Origin: Noviherbaspirillum pedocola
Lineage (GTDB): Bacteria > Pseudomonadota > Gammaproteobacteria > Burkholderiales > Burkholderiaceae_D
DNA length: 64,000 bases
Assembly (NCBI RefSeq): GCF_016632335.1
Contig: NZ_JAEPBG010000010.1
Span: 175,528 to 239,527, forward strand
Direction of reading: 5' to 3'
The notes beneath the pieces are model-generated. The model saw only the letters and a list, made by a program, of their open reading frames with translations, had not been told where the DNA came from and did no database searches. Positions 53,090 through 63,048 of this stretch are shown one piece after another. Within the stretch, counting starts at the first letter, position 1, and every line of letters starts with the position of its first letter. The position numbers were made by a program, and so were the translations under genes.

Positions 53090-53950
53090 CTAGGCGGCAC
53101 GTACTCCGGCACGCGCGCCCATCGCCTCACCCAGCCGCAAGCCGCGCGCGGCCTGCCATTCATGGTGAAAATCCAGCGTGCCGGGCGGGAAAAGCAGCAC
53201 CACGGTCGAGCCGAGCAGGAAGCGGCCCATTTCCTCGCCGCGCTTCAGCATGACTTGCCCCGGCGGATAACGCCATTCACGCAGGCTTTTCGTACGCGGC
53301 GGATTCACCACGCCATGCCAGACCGTGGCCATGCTGCCGACGATGGTCGCGCCGACCAGCGTCAGCACGAACGGCCCGTGCTCGCCCTCGAAGACGCAGA
53401 CCACGCGCTCGTTGCGGGCAAAGAGTCCCGGCACACCGCGCGCGGTGGTCGGGTTCACTGAGAAAAGCGCGCCGGGGATGTACACCATGCGCGTGAGCTG
53501 GCCGTCGCAAGGCATGTGCACCCGGTGGTAATCGCGCGGACTGAGGTAGAGCGTGGCAAAGCTGCCGTTCTCGAACTGCGCGGCGAGCGCACGGTCGCCG
53601 CCGACCAGGGCGGTCGTGGAATAGCTGTGCCCTTTGGCCTGGAAGATCTGGTCCTGGCGGATCGGGCCGAACTGGCTGATCGCGCCATCCACCGGCGCAA
53701 TGAAATCCGTATCGGCAAGCGGCCGCGCGCCGGGACGAAGCGCACGCGTGAAGAAGTCGTTGAAGGTGGCGTAGCTGGCGATGTTCGGCTGCTCGGCTTC
53801 GCTCATGTCGACGCGATAACGCTCAACGAAACGCCGGATGATTGAAGTGGTCACGCCGCCGAGCCGCGCATTGGCGACCAGGCCGGCGAAGGCGGTCATC
53901 GCCTGTTTCGGAAAAAGGTATTGCGGCAATACCGCGGTGCGATCGGACAC
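53090..53950 (-). CDS. psd: Phosphatidylserine decarboxylase proenzyme
   Basis: A 286-residue membrane-bound enzyme that makes phosphatidylethanolamine from phosphatidylserine. Self-cleavage at the LGST motif (FLLGSTVVLLFPPG) creates the pyruvoyl group on the new amino-terminal Ser. ATFNDFFTRALRPGARP, APVDGAISQFGPI and SPRDYHRVHMPCDG (catalytic Asp/His) are present. The start is a GTG at 53950; in-frame residues further upstream do not resemble the family. The stop is 17 bases from the end of the composite repeat. Confidence 0.94.
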   Translation of the reverse strand: MSDRTAVLPQYLFPKQAMTAFAGLVANARLGGVTTSIIRRFVERYRVDMSEAEQPNIASYATFNDFFTRALRPGARPLADTDFIAPVDGAISQFGPIRQDQIFQAKGHSYSTTALVGGDRALAAQFENGSFATLYLSPRDYHRVHMPCDGQLTRMVYIPGALFSVNPTTARGVPGLFARNERVVCVFEGEHGPFVLTLVGATIVGSMATVWHGVVNPPRTKSLREWRYPPGQVMLKRGEEMGRFLLGSTVVLLFPPGTLDFHHEWQAARGLRLGEAMGARAGVRAA

Positions 53951-54101
53951 GTGACCTGACCCTGGCTGAAATGATCTGCGGATTATAACGATCCGCCACT
54001 GGCGGACAAGCTGCGGCCCGCATGACAAGCGGACAGCGGCAATGGGCAAGCGCTTTTGTCCTGTCAATTTCTGTCTACGCGGCGGGTTTCCTGTTGTCAA
54101 A

Positions 54102-54120
54102 CTGTCCGTTTTCCGGACAG
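54102..54120 (+). promoter_or_regulatory. Inverted repeat upstream of HTH/coiled-coil gene
   Basis: CTGTCCG and CGGACAG with a 5-base spacer, about 60 bases before the ATG of the gene at 54181 and close to TTGTCA (54095). A possible autoregulatory operator. Confidence 0.35.
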
Positions 54121-54180
54121 ACAGCCTTGACGCCGCACGCGGTTTGCGCGAAATTTCGGGCCTCTCAGTAGGAGTGGCAC

Positions 54181-54741
54181 ATGGCGGTGGTATCGATTTC
54201 CGAAGCGTCCAGGCTGGTGGGCAAGACGCGTCAAACCCTGTACAACGACCGGGACAGCGGCAAGCTCTCGTGGACAAGCTTCGATACAGGCAAGCCCGGC
54301 ATCGATACATCCGAGTTGCAACGGGTGTATGGCCCATTGAGAATGAATCCGATCGGACAGGCAGTGCGCAACGTCAAGTTCGACGGCGCCGACAACGGCG
54401 CCAGAGGTGGCGAGACAGGCGAGGAGACAAGCCGCGTCGTTCTCGAAACCGAACTCAAGGGTGCGCAGCAGCGCATCGAATTGCTCGAACGGATGCTGGC
54501 ACTGGAAGCCACCGCGCGGCGGCAGCAGCTGGAATCCCAGCGCGCTGAGCTGAGCGCGAAAGACCAGATCATCAATGTGATGCAAAGCCAGATGAAACTT
54601 CTGGAATACATCTCGCCCGTCAAGGCGCAACAGGACAGGGACAGCCAGCGCACGGTAGACATGACCACTGCCCAGGCGCGCAAGGAAGCACCGTCCAGGC
54701 GCGGCTGGTGGACACGCCTGTTCCGCGGCCGCGGAGCCTGA
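54181..54741 (+). CDS. Putative DNA-binding protein with helix-turn-helix and coiled coil
   Basis: A 186-residue protein. Residues 5-30 (SISEASRLVGKTRQTLYNDRDSGKLS) read as a MerR/excisionase-like helix-turn-helix, and IDTSELQRVYG follows as the typical second element. Residues 80-145 form a long charged helix likely to be a coiled coil (QQRIELLERMLALEATARRQ). The tail is basic with WWTRLFRGRG. The composition resembles plasmid or phage accessory DNA-binding proteins, but I recognise no specific family. AGGAG precedes the ATG at a good distance. It lies alone between psd and lldP. Confidence 0.65.
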   Translation: MAVVSISEASRLVGKTRQTLYNDRDSGKLSWTSFDTGKPGIDTSELQRVYGPLRMNPIGQAVRNVKFDGADNGARGGETGEETSRVVLETELKGAQQRIELLERMLALEATARRQQLESQRAELSAKDQIINVMQSQMKLLEYISPVKAQQDRDSQRTVDMTTAQARKEAPSRRGWWTRLFRGRGA

Positions 54742-55049
54742 GCGACAGGCCTTCGTCGCGCCACCGTCTCCCGTCGACGTCTTCCATTACCAGTCTTCCT
54801 TGCCCGCCGCTTCCGCGCCCGCTTTCTTCACTGCGGTTGTTTTTGCCGGCGTGGCGCTGCGTTGTGTTCCATCCAAAGTCGGGCCGACCCTTCCATACGC
54901 TTGCGCAGCCTCACTCGCTCTCCAGTGCGATTAATGCATCATTGACCCCATAAATTTCACCAGGGGAATGAAAAGTTTTCAACCGGGAGAAGAAAATCCC
55001 CGTGCGAAAATCGCCGGCTGCATTTTTAACAATTAGAAGGAGACACATT
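54742..55049. other. Intergenic region upstream of lactate permease
   Basis: About 310 bases with no gene of substance. The lldP leader includes AAGGAG as ribosome site; no clear operator for an LldR-type regulator was seen. Confidence 0.5.
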
Positions 55050-56705
55050 ATGTGGTCACAGGTGTATGACCCGTTCGGAAATGCGGTCATATCGACGCTC
55101 GTCGCCGCAATCCCGGTCGTTGTTATGCTGGCAGCGCTGGCGTTTTTCCATATCAAGGCGCACATCGCCGCACTGCTTGGTCTGGCTTCCGCTCTGGCCG
55201 TTGCAATCTTTGGTTACTCGATGCCGGCGACGACGGCGCTTTCCTCGGCATTGTTTGGTGCGGCCAACGGCCTTCTGCCGATCGGCTGGATCATTCTGAA
55301 CGTCATCTTCCTGTACCAGCTCACCGAGCGCCGAGGCTACTTCAAGATCATGCAGGAAAGCATCACCGGTATCACCGTGGATCGCCGCCTGCAACTGCTG
55401 CTGGTGGCTTTCTCCTTTGGCGCATTCTTCGAAGGCGCAGGCGGTTTCGGCACCCCGGTAGCCGTGACCGGCGCGATGCTGATCGGCCTGGGCTTCGCGC
55501 CGCTGGCCGCATCCGGCCTGTCGCTGATCGCCAATACTGCGCCGGTTGCGTACGGCGCGCTCGGCACGCCGATCATCGCGCTGGCTGGCGTGACCGGCCT
55601 GGACATGCTGCAGCTCTCCGGCATGGTCGGTCGCCAATTGCCATTCTTTTCGGTGATCGTGCCGTTCTGGCTGATCTGGGCCTTCTGCGGCTTCCGCGGC
55701 ATGATCGCGATCTGGCCGGCAGTGCTGATCGCTGGCGTGACCTTCGCCGTGCCGCAATACCTGATCTCGAATTTCCACGGCCCGTGGCTGGTGGACGTGG
55801 GCGCGGCCGTGATTTCCATGGTTTGCCTGACGCTGTTCCTGAAGGTATGGAAGCCGGCGCAGATCTGGACCTCGACCGCCGGCAAGTTCTCCGGCAGTAG
55901 CGGCGACGCGCCGAATGCCGGCTCGGAGCGGCACAGCTACACCAATGCCGAAGTGATGAAGGCCTGGCTGCCCTGGCTGATCCTGGCGGTGCTGGTCTTC
56001 GTCTGGGGCATCCCGGAAGTGAAGAAAGCGCTGGATGCGATCTCCGCGCCGAAATTCCAGTGGTTCGGCCTGCATGACCTGACCCAGAAGATGCCGCCGG
56101 TCGTGGCCAAGCCGACCGTCGAGCATGCGGTGTACGCGCTGTCCTGGCTGTCGGCCACTGGCAGCGGCATCCTGATCGCGGCCGTGATTTCGGCGCTGCT
56201 GATGGGCTACCGTTTCGGCGAAATCATCAAGGTGTACCTGGACACGCTGTGGCTGCTGCGCTATTCGCTGACCACCATCGCCGCGATGCTGGCGCTGGGT
56301 TACACCACCCGCTATGCAGGCATCGATTCGACGCTCGGCCTGGCGTTCTCGCATACCGGTGTGTTCTATCCGTTCTTCGGCACCCTGCTCGGCTGGCTCG
56401 GCGTGGCGCTGACCGGTTCCGACACCGCCTCCAACGTGCTGTTCGGCGGCCTGCAGCGCACCTCGGCGCAGCAGCTCGGCCTGAATCCGCTGCTGATGGC
56501 CGCGGCCAATTCTTCCGGCGGCGTGATGGGCAAGATGATCGATGCGCAATCGATCGTGGTGGCATCGACGGCGACGAAATGGTACGGCCACGAAGGCGAC
56601 ATCCTGCGCTACGTGTTCTTCCACTCGATCGCGCTGGCCTGCCTGGTCGGCATCCTGGTGACGCTGCAGGCCTACGTGCCGCCGTTCACGCACCTGGTGC
56701 ATTGA
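55050..56705 (+). CDS. lldP: L-lactate permease
   Basis: A 551-residue lactate/proton symporter with 12-14 transmembrane segments. Family signatures are GRQLPFFSVIVPFWLIW, YTTRYAGIDSTLGLAFSHTG and GGLQRTSAQQLGLNPLLMAAANSSGGVMGKMIDAQSIVVA split across the carboxy-terminal half. LldP/GlcA members also carry glycolate, which would fit the malate synthase nearby. The ATG at 55050 follows AAGGAG; codons further upstream are not family-like. It ends in a strong terminator. No lactate dehydrogenase is adjacent. Confidence 0.95.
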   Translation: MWSQVYDPFGNAVISTLVAAIPVVVMLAALAFFHIKAHIAALLGLASALAVAIFGYSMPATTALSSALFGAANGLLPIGWIILNVIFLYQLTERRGYFKIMQESITGITVDRRLQLLLVAFSFGAFFEGAGGFGTPVAVTGAMLIGLGFAPLAASGLSLIANTAPVAYGALGTPIIALAGVTGLDMLQLSGMVGRQLPFFSVIVPFWLIWAFCGFRGMIAIWPAVLIAGVTFAVPQYLISNFHGPWLVDVGAAVISMVCLTLFLKVWKPAQIWTSTAGKFSGSSGDAPNAGSERHSYTNAEVMKAWLPWLILAVLVFVWGIPEVKKALDAISAPKFQWFGLHDLTQKMPPVVAKPTVEHAVYALSWLSATGSGILIAAVISALLMGYRFGEIIKVYLDTLWLLRYSLTTIAAMLALGYTTRYAGIDSTLGLAFSHTGVFYPFFGTLLGWLGVALTGSDTASNVLFGGLQRTSAQQLGLNPLLMAAANSSGGVMGKMIDAQSIVVASTATKWYGHEGDILRYVFFHSIALACLVGILVTLQAYVPPFTHLVH

Positions 56706-56727
56706 CGCGGCCACGCGCGGCGACATG

Positions 56728-56757
56728 AAAAGGCGGAGCTTCGGCTCCGCCTTTTTT
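56728..56757 (+). terminator. Rho-independent terminator after lldP
   Basis: AAAAGGCGGAGC, loop TTCG, GCTCCGCCTTTTTT: a textbook terminator 23 bases after the stop. Confidence 0.95.
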
Positions 56758-56899
56758 CATTGATGGCGGCGTTTGCGGTGGACGGGCAGGCGCGCGCATG
56801 GATGGGCGCCGGCATTGCGGCACGGCGATGCGCAGGAAATTCCCGCCTGCCCGGTATCATCCGCATTTCGCCGCATGCGCGGCATTTCGGGAGAGTGCT

Positions 56900-57052
56900 T
56901 TGAAAAAACAGCAGGGACTGACGATCATCCAGTTGATGGTGGTATTGCTCGTGGCTGGCTTGGTCGGTTTTTATGTGATTCGCGCGGTCGTCGATTACCG
57001 TTGCAAGGACGATCCGACCGCGTCGGTGTGCCAGCGCTCGACAGGATCATGA
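56900..57052 (+). CDS. Tiny type IV pilin-like protein
   Basis: A 50-residue protein whose start reads MKKQQGLTIIQLMVVLLVAGLV. It has the prepilin peptidase pattern: a short basic leader ending in Gly, then a hydrophobic helix. The usual Glu at position 5 of the mature chain is Gln (LTIIQLMVV). After the helix only about 20 residues remain (VDYRCKDDPTASVCQRSTGS), with two Cys that could form a disulphide. The start is TTG at 56900 behind GGGAG; no ATG fits. No pilus genes are near. Real gene likely, function uncertain. Confidence 0.6.
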   Translation: MKKQQGLTIIQLMVVLLVAGLVGFYVIRAVVDYRCKDDPTASVCQRSTGS

Positions 57053-57176
57053 TCGGAACAGGCGCGGCGAGTGCGCCAGCAGCAGTGCATCGAATTTGCG
57101 CCGCGCCATGGTGGTTGCCACCGGTCCATTGAGGCTCGAGACAAGCGCTTGGGCATTGCGCCAGTTCAGGTTTGCG

Positions 57177-58331
<1,155 letters not shown>

Positions 58332-58426
58332 GCGTGTGCAGAGAGTTGAATGCGGTCAAGCGCAGATGGGTGCCGCCTGCCGCGACTTCAAGCTGGAACG
58401 TGTTCGGCTTGCAAGCCGAACCGGGT

Positions 58427-59344
58427 TTATGAAGCCAGCATCAGCGTTTGCCCGCCTTCCCAGCATTCACCGGGCGCGAGCGATACCGGCGCTGCCGCGC
58501 AGGCGGCTTCCACGCACAGCATGCGCAGCCAGTCCTCATCGGGCATGTCGCGCAGCGCGCGCGCCTTCTCGGGGCCAGGATTCCAGACCACGGTGTCGGC
58601 AAAGCCGTGCTGCAGGATGCGCAATGCCGGCTGGCCGTCTTCCTCCAGCAGCAATTCGGCCGGCGGCTCCAGATAGACGCGATCGACTTCGCCCGGAATC
58701 GACAGCGCCGCCTCGTCCTGCGTCTTGACGATGCAGGCGTCGGTCGCGTCCTGGTAGCGCACGCCGTCCAGGCCGAGGAGGCGCGTGGCATGGATGTCCT
58801 CCACGCGCAGATAGGTATGCAGCGCCGCGGTGAACGACCACGGCACATTGCCGGTGTTGACCACCGCCAGCGTCACGCGCAGCGCGCCCGGCGCCAAGGC
58901 TACGCGCAGCTCAGCATGAAAGGCATGCGGCCAATGACGCGCGGTGATGGTGTCGCTGGCCAGCGCCAGCGTGGCGCCATGCCGATGGCGCGCGGCCAGC
59001 CGCCATGGCTGGTTGCGGGCGAAGCCGTGCTTGACGAGTTCGCCGCGATCGGAAAACTGCGGGAAGCAGACCGGGATGCCGCCACGGATCGCGGCCGCTT
59101 CGCCACCGGCGTCGTCATGGATGGTGGCGCCGCCGGTCGTCGGCGACAGGTACAGCCGTTCACGGCCGTCGCCGCTTTGCCACGACAGCAGTTGCGCGCC
59201 TTGCGCGCCGATGAAGGCGGATCCCGCTGCGCCGTCCGAGACGCGGATGCCCGGCAGCGCCTGTAAGGCATCGGTAAAGGCGGCAGACCGGAAAAGACGA
59301 TCGGTGTTCGACAGGCCGGTGTCGTCGCTGTCTGCGCGGGTCAT
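58427..59344 (-). CDS. D-hexose-6-phosphate mutarotase (YeaD-like)
   Basis: A 305-residue aldose-1-epimerase-fold enzyme of the YeaD type, which interconverts alpha and beta anomers of hexose 6-phosphates. Markers are GAQLLSWQ, RGGIPVCFPQFSDRGELVKHGFAR, AALHTYLRVEDI (catalytic His) and VVWNPGPEKA (catalytic Glu region). The last 40 residues match the family's carboxy terminus. Length is normal. Confidence 0.92.
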   Translation of the reverse strand: MTRADSDDTGLSNTDRLFRSAAFTDALQALPGIRVSDGAAGSAFIGAQGAQLLSWQSGDGRERLYLSPTTGGATIHDDAGGEAAAIRGGIPVCFPQFSDRGELVKHGFARNQPWRLAARHRHGATLALASDTITARHWPHAFHAELRVALAPGALRVTLAVVNTGNVPWSFTAALHTYLRVEDIHATRLLGLDGVRYQDATDACIVKTQDEAALSIPGEVDRVYLEPPAELLLEEDGQPALRILQHGFADTVVWNPGPEKARALRDMPDEDWLRMLCVEAACAAAPVSLAPGECWEGGQTLMLAS

Positions 59345-59654
59345 GGAATTCCTTGTGCGTGAAAAAGCGCAACTATGCCATGTCTGGCCGTTTACTGCTC
59401 AGCACCATGGCCAACATGTGCCGAACGCTCATCAACTCCCCGCATTCGCACGCATACTGCAGCCCCATCGGAAACGAGTCGTACCGCACGATAGTCCGCT
59501 GGCGCGATGCGGGCATTGCCTGATTCCCGGCGGGAGAGGCACCAGAGACTGACGATTCAGCTTCTTAATACAAGTACAATGGCCGCTTGCGGGCATCGAG
59601 TTTCCTGGCTGGCCATCGCGCCAATAGCCGCTTGCCGCCCCGAAAGCGCACACA
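59345..59654. other. Intergenic region before the hybrid kinase gene
   Basis: About 310 bases between divergent genes. TACAAT at 59575-59580 could be a -10 for the kinase gene, but no good -35 is paired with it. No small gene or RNA seen. Confidence 0.45.
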
Positions 59655-62195
59655 ATGAAGGCAACGGACTGGTCCCATCTGCAATTCCTACAAGGCGGCG
59701 GCGAAACCGGCGCACTGATGCGCACGCGCGACTGGATCGATTGTCCGCTCGGTCCGCCGAGCGCCTGGCCGCAGTCGCTGAAAAGCTTGGTCGGAATGAT
59801 GCTCAATTCCAAGTTCCCGATGTTCCTGATCTGGGGCGAGCGCCTGACCTGCCTGTACAACGACGGCTACATTCCGCTGTTGGGCCTGCGTCATCCGCGC
59901 GCCATGGGCAGTCCGTTCGCCACCGTTTGGCCCGAAGTCTGGAACGACATTCATCCGCTGATCCTGCGCGCCTTTCGCGGCGACGCCACCTATTTCGAAA
60001 ATCTGCCGCTTACCGTGACCAGCCGGGGCAAGCCGGAGCGCATCTGGGTCACCTTCTCGTATTCGCCGCTGCGCGATGAAGCCGGCGTCGTGGCCGGCAT
60101 GTTTTGCGCCTTCAATGAAACCACCGGCATGGTCCTGGCCGAGCGGCGCCAGGCGTTCGGTCTGCGGATGTCGGACCGACTGAAGAGCCTGCGCGATGCG
60201 GGCGAGATCATTCATGCCGCGGCCGCGCTCTTGGGCGAACGGCTCGACGCCGACCGCGTCAGCTACAGCGAGGTATCGGCGAATGGACGGGAGCTGGCGG
60301 TGATCCACAGCTGGAGTGGCGGCGCGCTTGCCCCGCTGCCGCCGCAGGTGCAGCCGATGGAAGGCCTGGGCGCGCAGATCGCCGTGGAGCTGCAGGCGGG
60401 CCGCAGCGTGGTCGTCAACGATGTGCTGGTCGATCCGCGCACCGCACCGCATGCCGAGCGCTATCACGGCATCGGCATACGCGCCATGCTTGCGGTGCCG
60501 CTGATCAAGGATGGCCGGCTGGTGACCGTGCTGGGCTGCGCGCGGATGCGTCCGCACGACTGGAGCGGTGAAGATGTCACGCTGGCCGGCGACGTGGCCG
60601 AGCGCACCTGGGACGCGGTCGAGCGCGCCCGCGCCGAAGAGGCGCTCACGCGCCAGGCCGCCACCGAACGCGATCGCCTGCGCACCCTGTTCGCCCAGGC
60701 GCCGAGCTTCATGGCGGCGCTGCGCGGGCCCGATCATGTGTTCGAGCTGGCCAACTCCGCCTATCTGAACCTGGTCGGCCGGCGCGACATTCTCGGCAAG
60801 CCGGTGCGCGTAGCCTTGCCCGAGGTGCAAGGCCAGGGCTTTTTCGAAGCGCTGGACCATGTCTACCAATCCGGCGAAGTGTTCCATGCGAACGAAGCCC
60901 GCGTCGTGCTGCAGTCCGAGGCCGGCGCCACGCAGGAGCGCTACCTCGACTTCGTCTATCAGCCCCTGTTCGACGGCAATGGCCGGGTCGGCGGCATTTT
61001 CGTGGACGGCTATGACGTCACCGCGCGCCGCCAGGCCGGCATCGCGCTGCGCGAGGCGGACCAGCGCAAGGATGAATTCCTGGCGATGCTCGCCCATGAA
61101 TTGCGCAATCCGCTGGCGCCGATCGCCACCGCGGCGGAGCTGTTGCGGCATGCCAGCATGTCGCCGGAGCGCACGCGCCGCACCAGCGACATCATTGCGC
61201 GCCAGGTCACGCACATGACCAGCCTGCTGGATGACCTGCTCGATGTCTCGCGGGTGACCCGCGGGCAGATCAGCCTCTGCTGGAACGAGGTCGACCTGCA
61301 CGCGGTGCTGGCCGGGGCGTGCGAACAAACCCGCTCGCTGATCGAAGCGCGAGGGCACCAATTGCGCATCGCCGCGCCGCCGCAGCCGCTGCTGGTGCGC
61401 GGCGATGCCACCCGGCTGGTGCAGATCGTCGCCAACCTGCTCAACAATGCCGCCAAGTACACCCCGGAAGGCGGCGAGATCGCGCTGTCGGTGCAGGTCG
61501 AGCGCGGCTGGTTCACGCTGTCGATTGTCGACAATGGCATCGGCATGGCAGCAGATCTGCTGCCACGGGTATTCGACCTGTTCACCCAGGCCGAACGATC
61601 GCCGGACCGCTCGCAAGGCGGCCTCGGCCTGGGCCTGGCGCTGGTGAAAAGTCTGGTCGAGCTGCATGGCGGCCGGGCGGTGGCGCACAGCGATGGCGTG
61701 GGACGCGGCAGCCGCTTTTCGATCACCCTGCCGGCGCTGGACGCGTCCCTGGCGGCGCCGGGCGAGGCGGCGTCACCGTCGTCAGGGACGAGCGAGGCGT
61801 CCGGGCAAGCGCTGTCTGTCCTGGTCGTGGATGACAATGCCGATGCGGCGCAGATGCTGGAACTGCTGCTGGAAAGCGCCGGCCACCGGGTCGCGGTCGA
61901 GCATGGCGCGACTTCCGCCTTGCGTCGCGCGCAGCGCGAAACACCGCAGGTCTGCCTGCTCGACATCGGCCTGCCGGGCATGGATGGCCATGAACTGGCG
62001 CGCCGGTTGCGCGCGCTGCCGGGCATGGAAGACGCCATGCTGATCGCGCTGACCGGCTACGGCCAGGAGCGCGACCGCGACGAATCGCGCGCCGCCGGTT
62101 TCGATCATCATTTCGTCAAGCCGGTGGACAGCATTGCGCTGCTGCGGCTGCTGCGGGGTACGCGGCATCCCGGACATTCGACACCTGAGGTTTGA
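59655..62195 (+). CDS. Hybrid sensor histidine kinase with PAS, GAF and receiver domains
   Basis: An 846-residue soluble sensor, without membrane segments. Order: PAS-type domain (about 35-160), GAF (about 175-320, AVELQAGRSVVVNDVLVDPRT), second PAS (about 345-465), HisKA with phospho-acceptor H481 (FLAMLAHELRNPLAPI), HATPase (GLGLGLALVKSLVELHGG near 655), and a receiver (about 725-838) with phospho-acceptor D770 (LLDIGLPGMDGHE). Both phosphorylation sites and the receiver Lys are intact. The signal is unknown; the GAF could bind a small ligand or nucleotide. Its receiver closely resembles the orphan receiver at 36513. Confidence 0.93.
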   Translation: MKATDWSHLQFLQGGGETGALMRTRDWIDCPLGPPSAWPQSLKSLVGMMLNSKFPMFLIWGERLTCLYNDGYIPLLGLRHPRAMGSPFATVWPEVWNDIHPLILRAFRGDATYFENLPLTVTSRGKPERIWVTFSYSPLRDEAGVVAGMFCAFNETTGMVLAERRQAFGLRMSDRLKSLRDAGEIIHAAAALLGERLDADRVSYSEVSANGRELAVIHSWSGGALAPLPPQVQPMEGLGAQIAVELQAGRSVVVNDVLVDPRTAPHAERYHGIGIRAMLAVPLIKDGRLVTVLGCARMRPHDWSGEDVTLAGDVAERTWDAVERARAEEALTRQAATERDRLRTLFAQAPSFMAALRGPDHVFELANSAYLNLVGRRDILGKPVRVALPEVQGQGFFEALDHVYQSGEVFHANEARVVLQSEAGATQERYLDFVYQPLFDGNGRVGGIFVDGYDVTARRQAGIALREADQRKDEFLAMLAHELRNPLAPIATAAELLRHASMSPERTRRTSDIIARQVTHMTSLLDDLLDVSRVTRGQISLCWNEVDLHAVLAGACEQTRSLIEARGHQLRIAAPPQPLLVRGDATRLVQIVANLLNNAAKYTPEGGEIALSVQVERGWFTLSIVDNGIGMAADLLPRVFDLFTQAERSPDRSQGGLGLGLALVKSLVELHGGRAVAHSDGVGRGSRFSITLPALDASLAAPGEAASPSSGTSEASGQALSVLVVDDNADAAQMLELLLESAGHRVAVEHGATSALRRAQRETPQVCLLDIGLPGMDGHELARRLRALPGMEDAMLIALTGYGQERDRDESRAAGFDHHFVKPVDSIALLRLLRGTRHPGHSTPEV

Positions 62196-62239
62196 CGGGC
62201 GCGGTCATAGTCACCATGGCGCCGTGCCATACTGCGCCG

Positions 62240-62941
62240 ATGGTCACCGCCCGCTTTCGCTTCCACGGCGAACTCAACGATTTCCTGCCGCCGTCGCGTC
62301 GCGAACGCGATTTCGATGCGCCCTGCGCCCGCGCCGCGAGCGCCAAGCACATGATCGAGGCGCTCGGCGCGCCGCATACCGAAGTCGGCCGGGTGCATGT
62401 CAATGGCGAGGATGCGGAACTGGAACGCCTGCTGTGCGAAGGCGACCGCATCGATGCCTATCCCGGCGGCGACATGCCGGCCATGCCGCCGCGCTTTGTT
62501 GCCGATGCCCATGTCGGCGGCCTGGCGCGCCTGTTGCGCATGGCCGGCTTCGACACCGTCTACGACAACGCCTTCCACGATGCCGAGATCGCCCGCATCG
62601 CCGCCAGTGAAGACCGGGTGGTGCTGACCCGCGACCGCGACCTGCTGATCCGGCGTGAAATCCGTTATGGCCGCTACCTGCGCGCGCTGGCGACGGAGGC
62701 GCAGATGGAGGAAATCGTCGCGCGCTACGGCCTGGCCGCCCATGCGCAGCCGTTCTCGCTATGCCTGCATTGCAATGCGCCGCTGCACCCGGTGGACAAG
62801 GCGCAGATCGAGGAGCGCCTGCCGCCGCTGGTGCGCGCGCATTACGCGGAATTCAGCGGCTGCGACATCTGCGGCCGCATCTTCTGGAAGGGGAGCCATT
62901 ACCGGCGCATGGAGGCGCTGCTGGCGCGGGTGCTGGCTTGA
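62240..62941 (+). CDS. Mut7-C domain protein (PIN-like nuclease)
   Basis: A 233-residue protein with an amino-terminal ubiquitin/ThiS-like fold (FRFHGELNDFLPPSRR...VHVNGEDAELERLL, about 1-75) fused to a Mut7-C RNase domain (about 85-233). The nuclease part has FVADAHVGGLARLLRMAGFDT, RDRDLLIRR and a zinc ribbon SLCLHCNAPL with CDICGRIFWKGSHYRRM. Related PIN-fold proteins are RNases; the actual target is unknown. The ATG at 62240 is chosen; an ATG at 62216 is an alternative. Not coupled to the kinase, since it starts 45 bases after its stop. Confidence 0.87.
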   Translation: MVTARFRFHGELNDFLPPSRRERDFDAPCARAASAKHMIEALGAPHTEVGRVHVNGEDAELERLLCEGDRIDAYPGGDMPAMPPRFVADAHVGGLARLLRMAGFDTVYDNAFHDAEIARIAASEDRVVLTRDRDLLIRREIRYGRYLRALATEAQMEEIVARYGLAAHAQPFSLCLHCNAPLHPVDKAQIEERLPPLVRAHYAEFSGCDICGRIFWKGSHYRRMEALLARVLA

Positions 62942-62963
62942 GGAGAAAAGCCGTATCAAACCC

Positions 62964-63022
62964 GTAGGGTGGGCGCAGCCCACGCGGTGATCGAACAACC
63001 GCGTGGGCTGCGCCCACCCTAC
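62964..63022. repeat. Perfect 24-bp inverted repeat (dispersed REP-type hairpin)
   Basis: GTAGGGTGGGCGCAGCCCAC followed by GCGG, and its exact complement at 62999-63022, flank an 11-base loop. It sits between convergent genes and may also terminate transcription. It is the complete version of the half-element at 42402. Confidence 0.9.
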
Positions 63023-63048
63023 CAACTTCGCATGCCGCAATCCAGCCA

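Noticed and set aside
59688..61688. A 666-codon minus-strand frame opposite the hybrid kinase
   Set aside because: Antisense shadow; His/Arg/Gln-rich composition and no motif, while the plus strand has a complete kinase.
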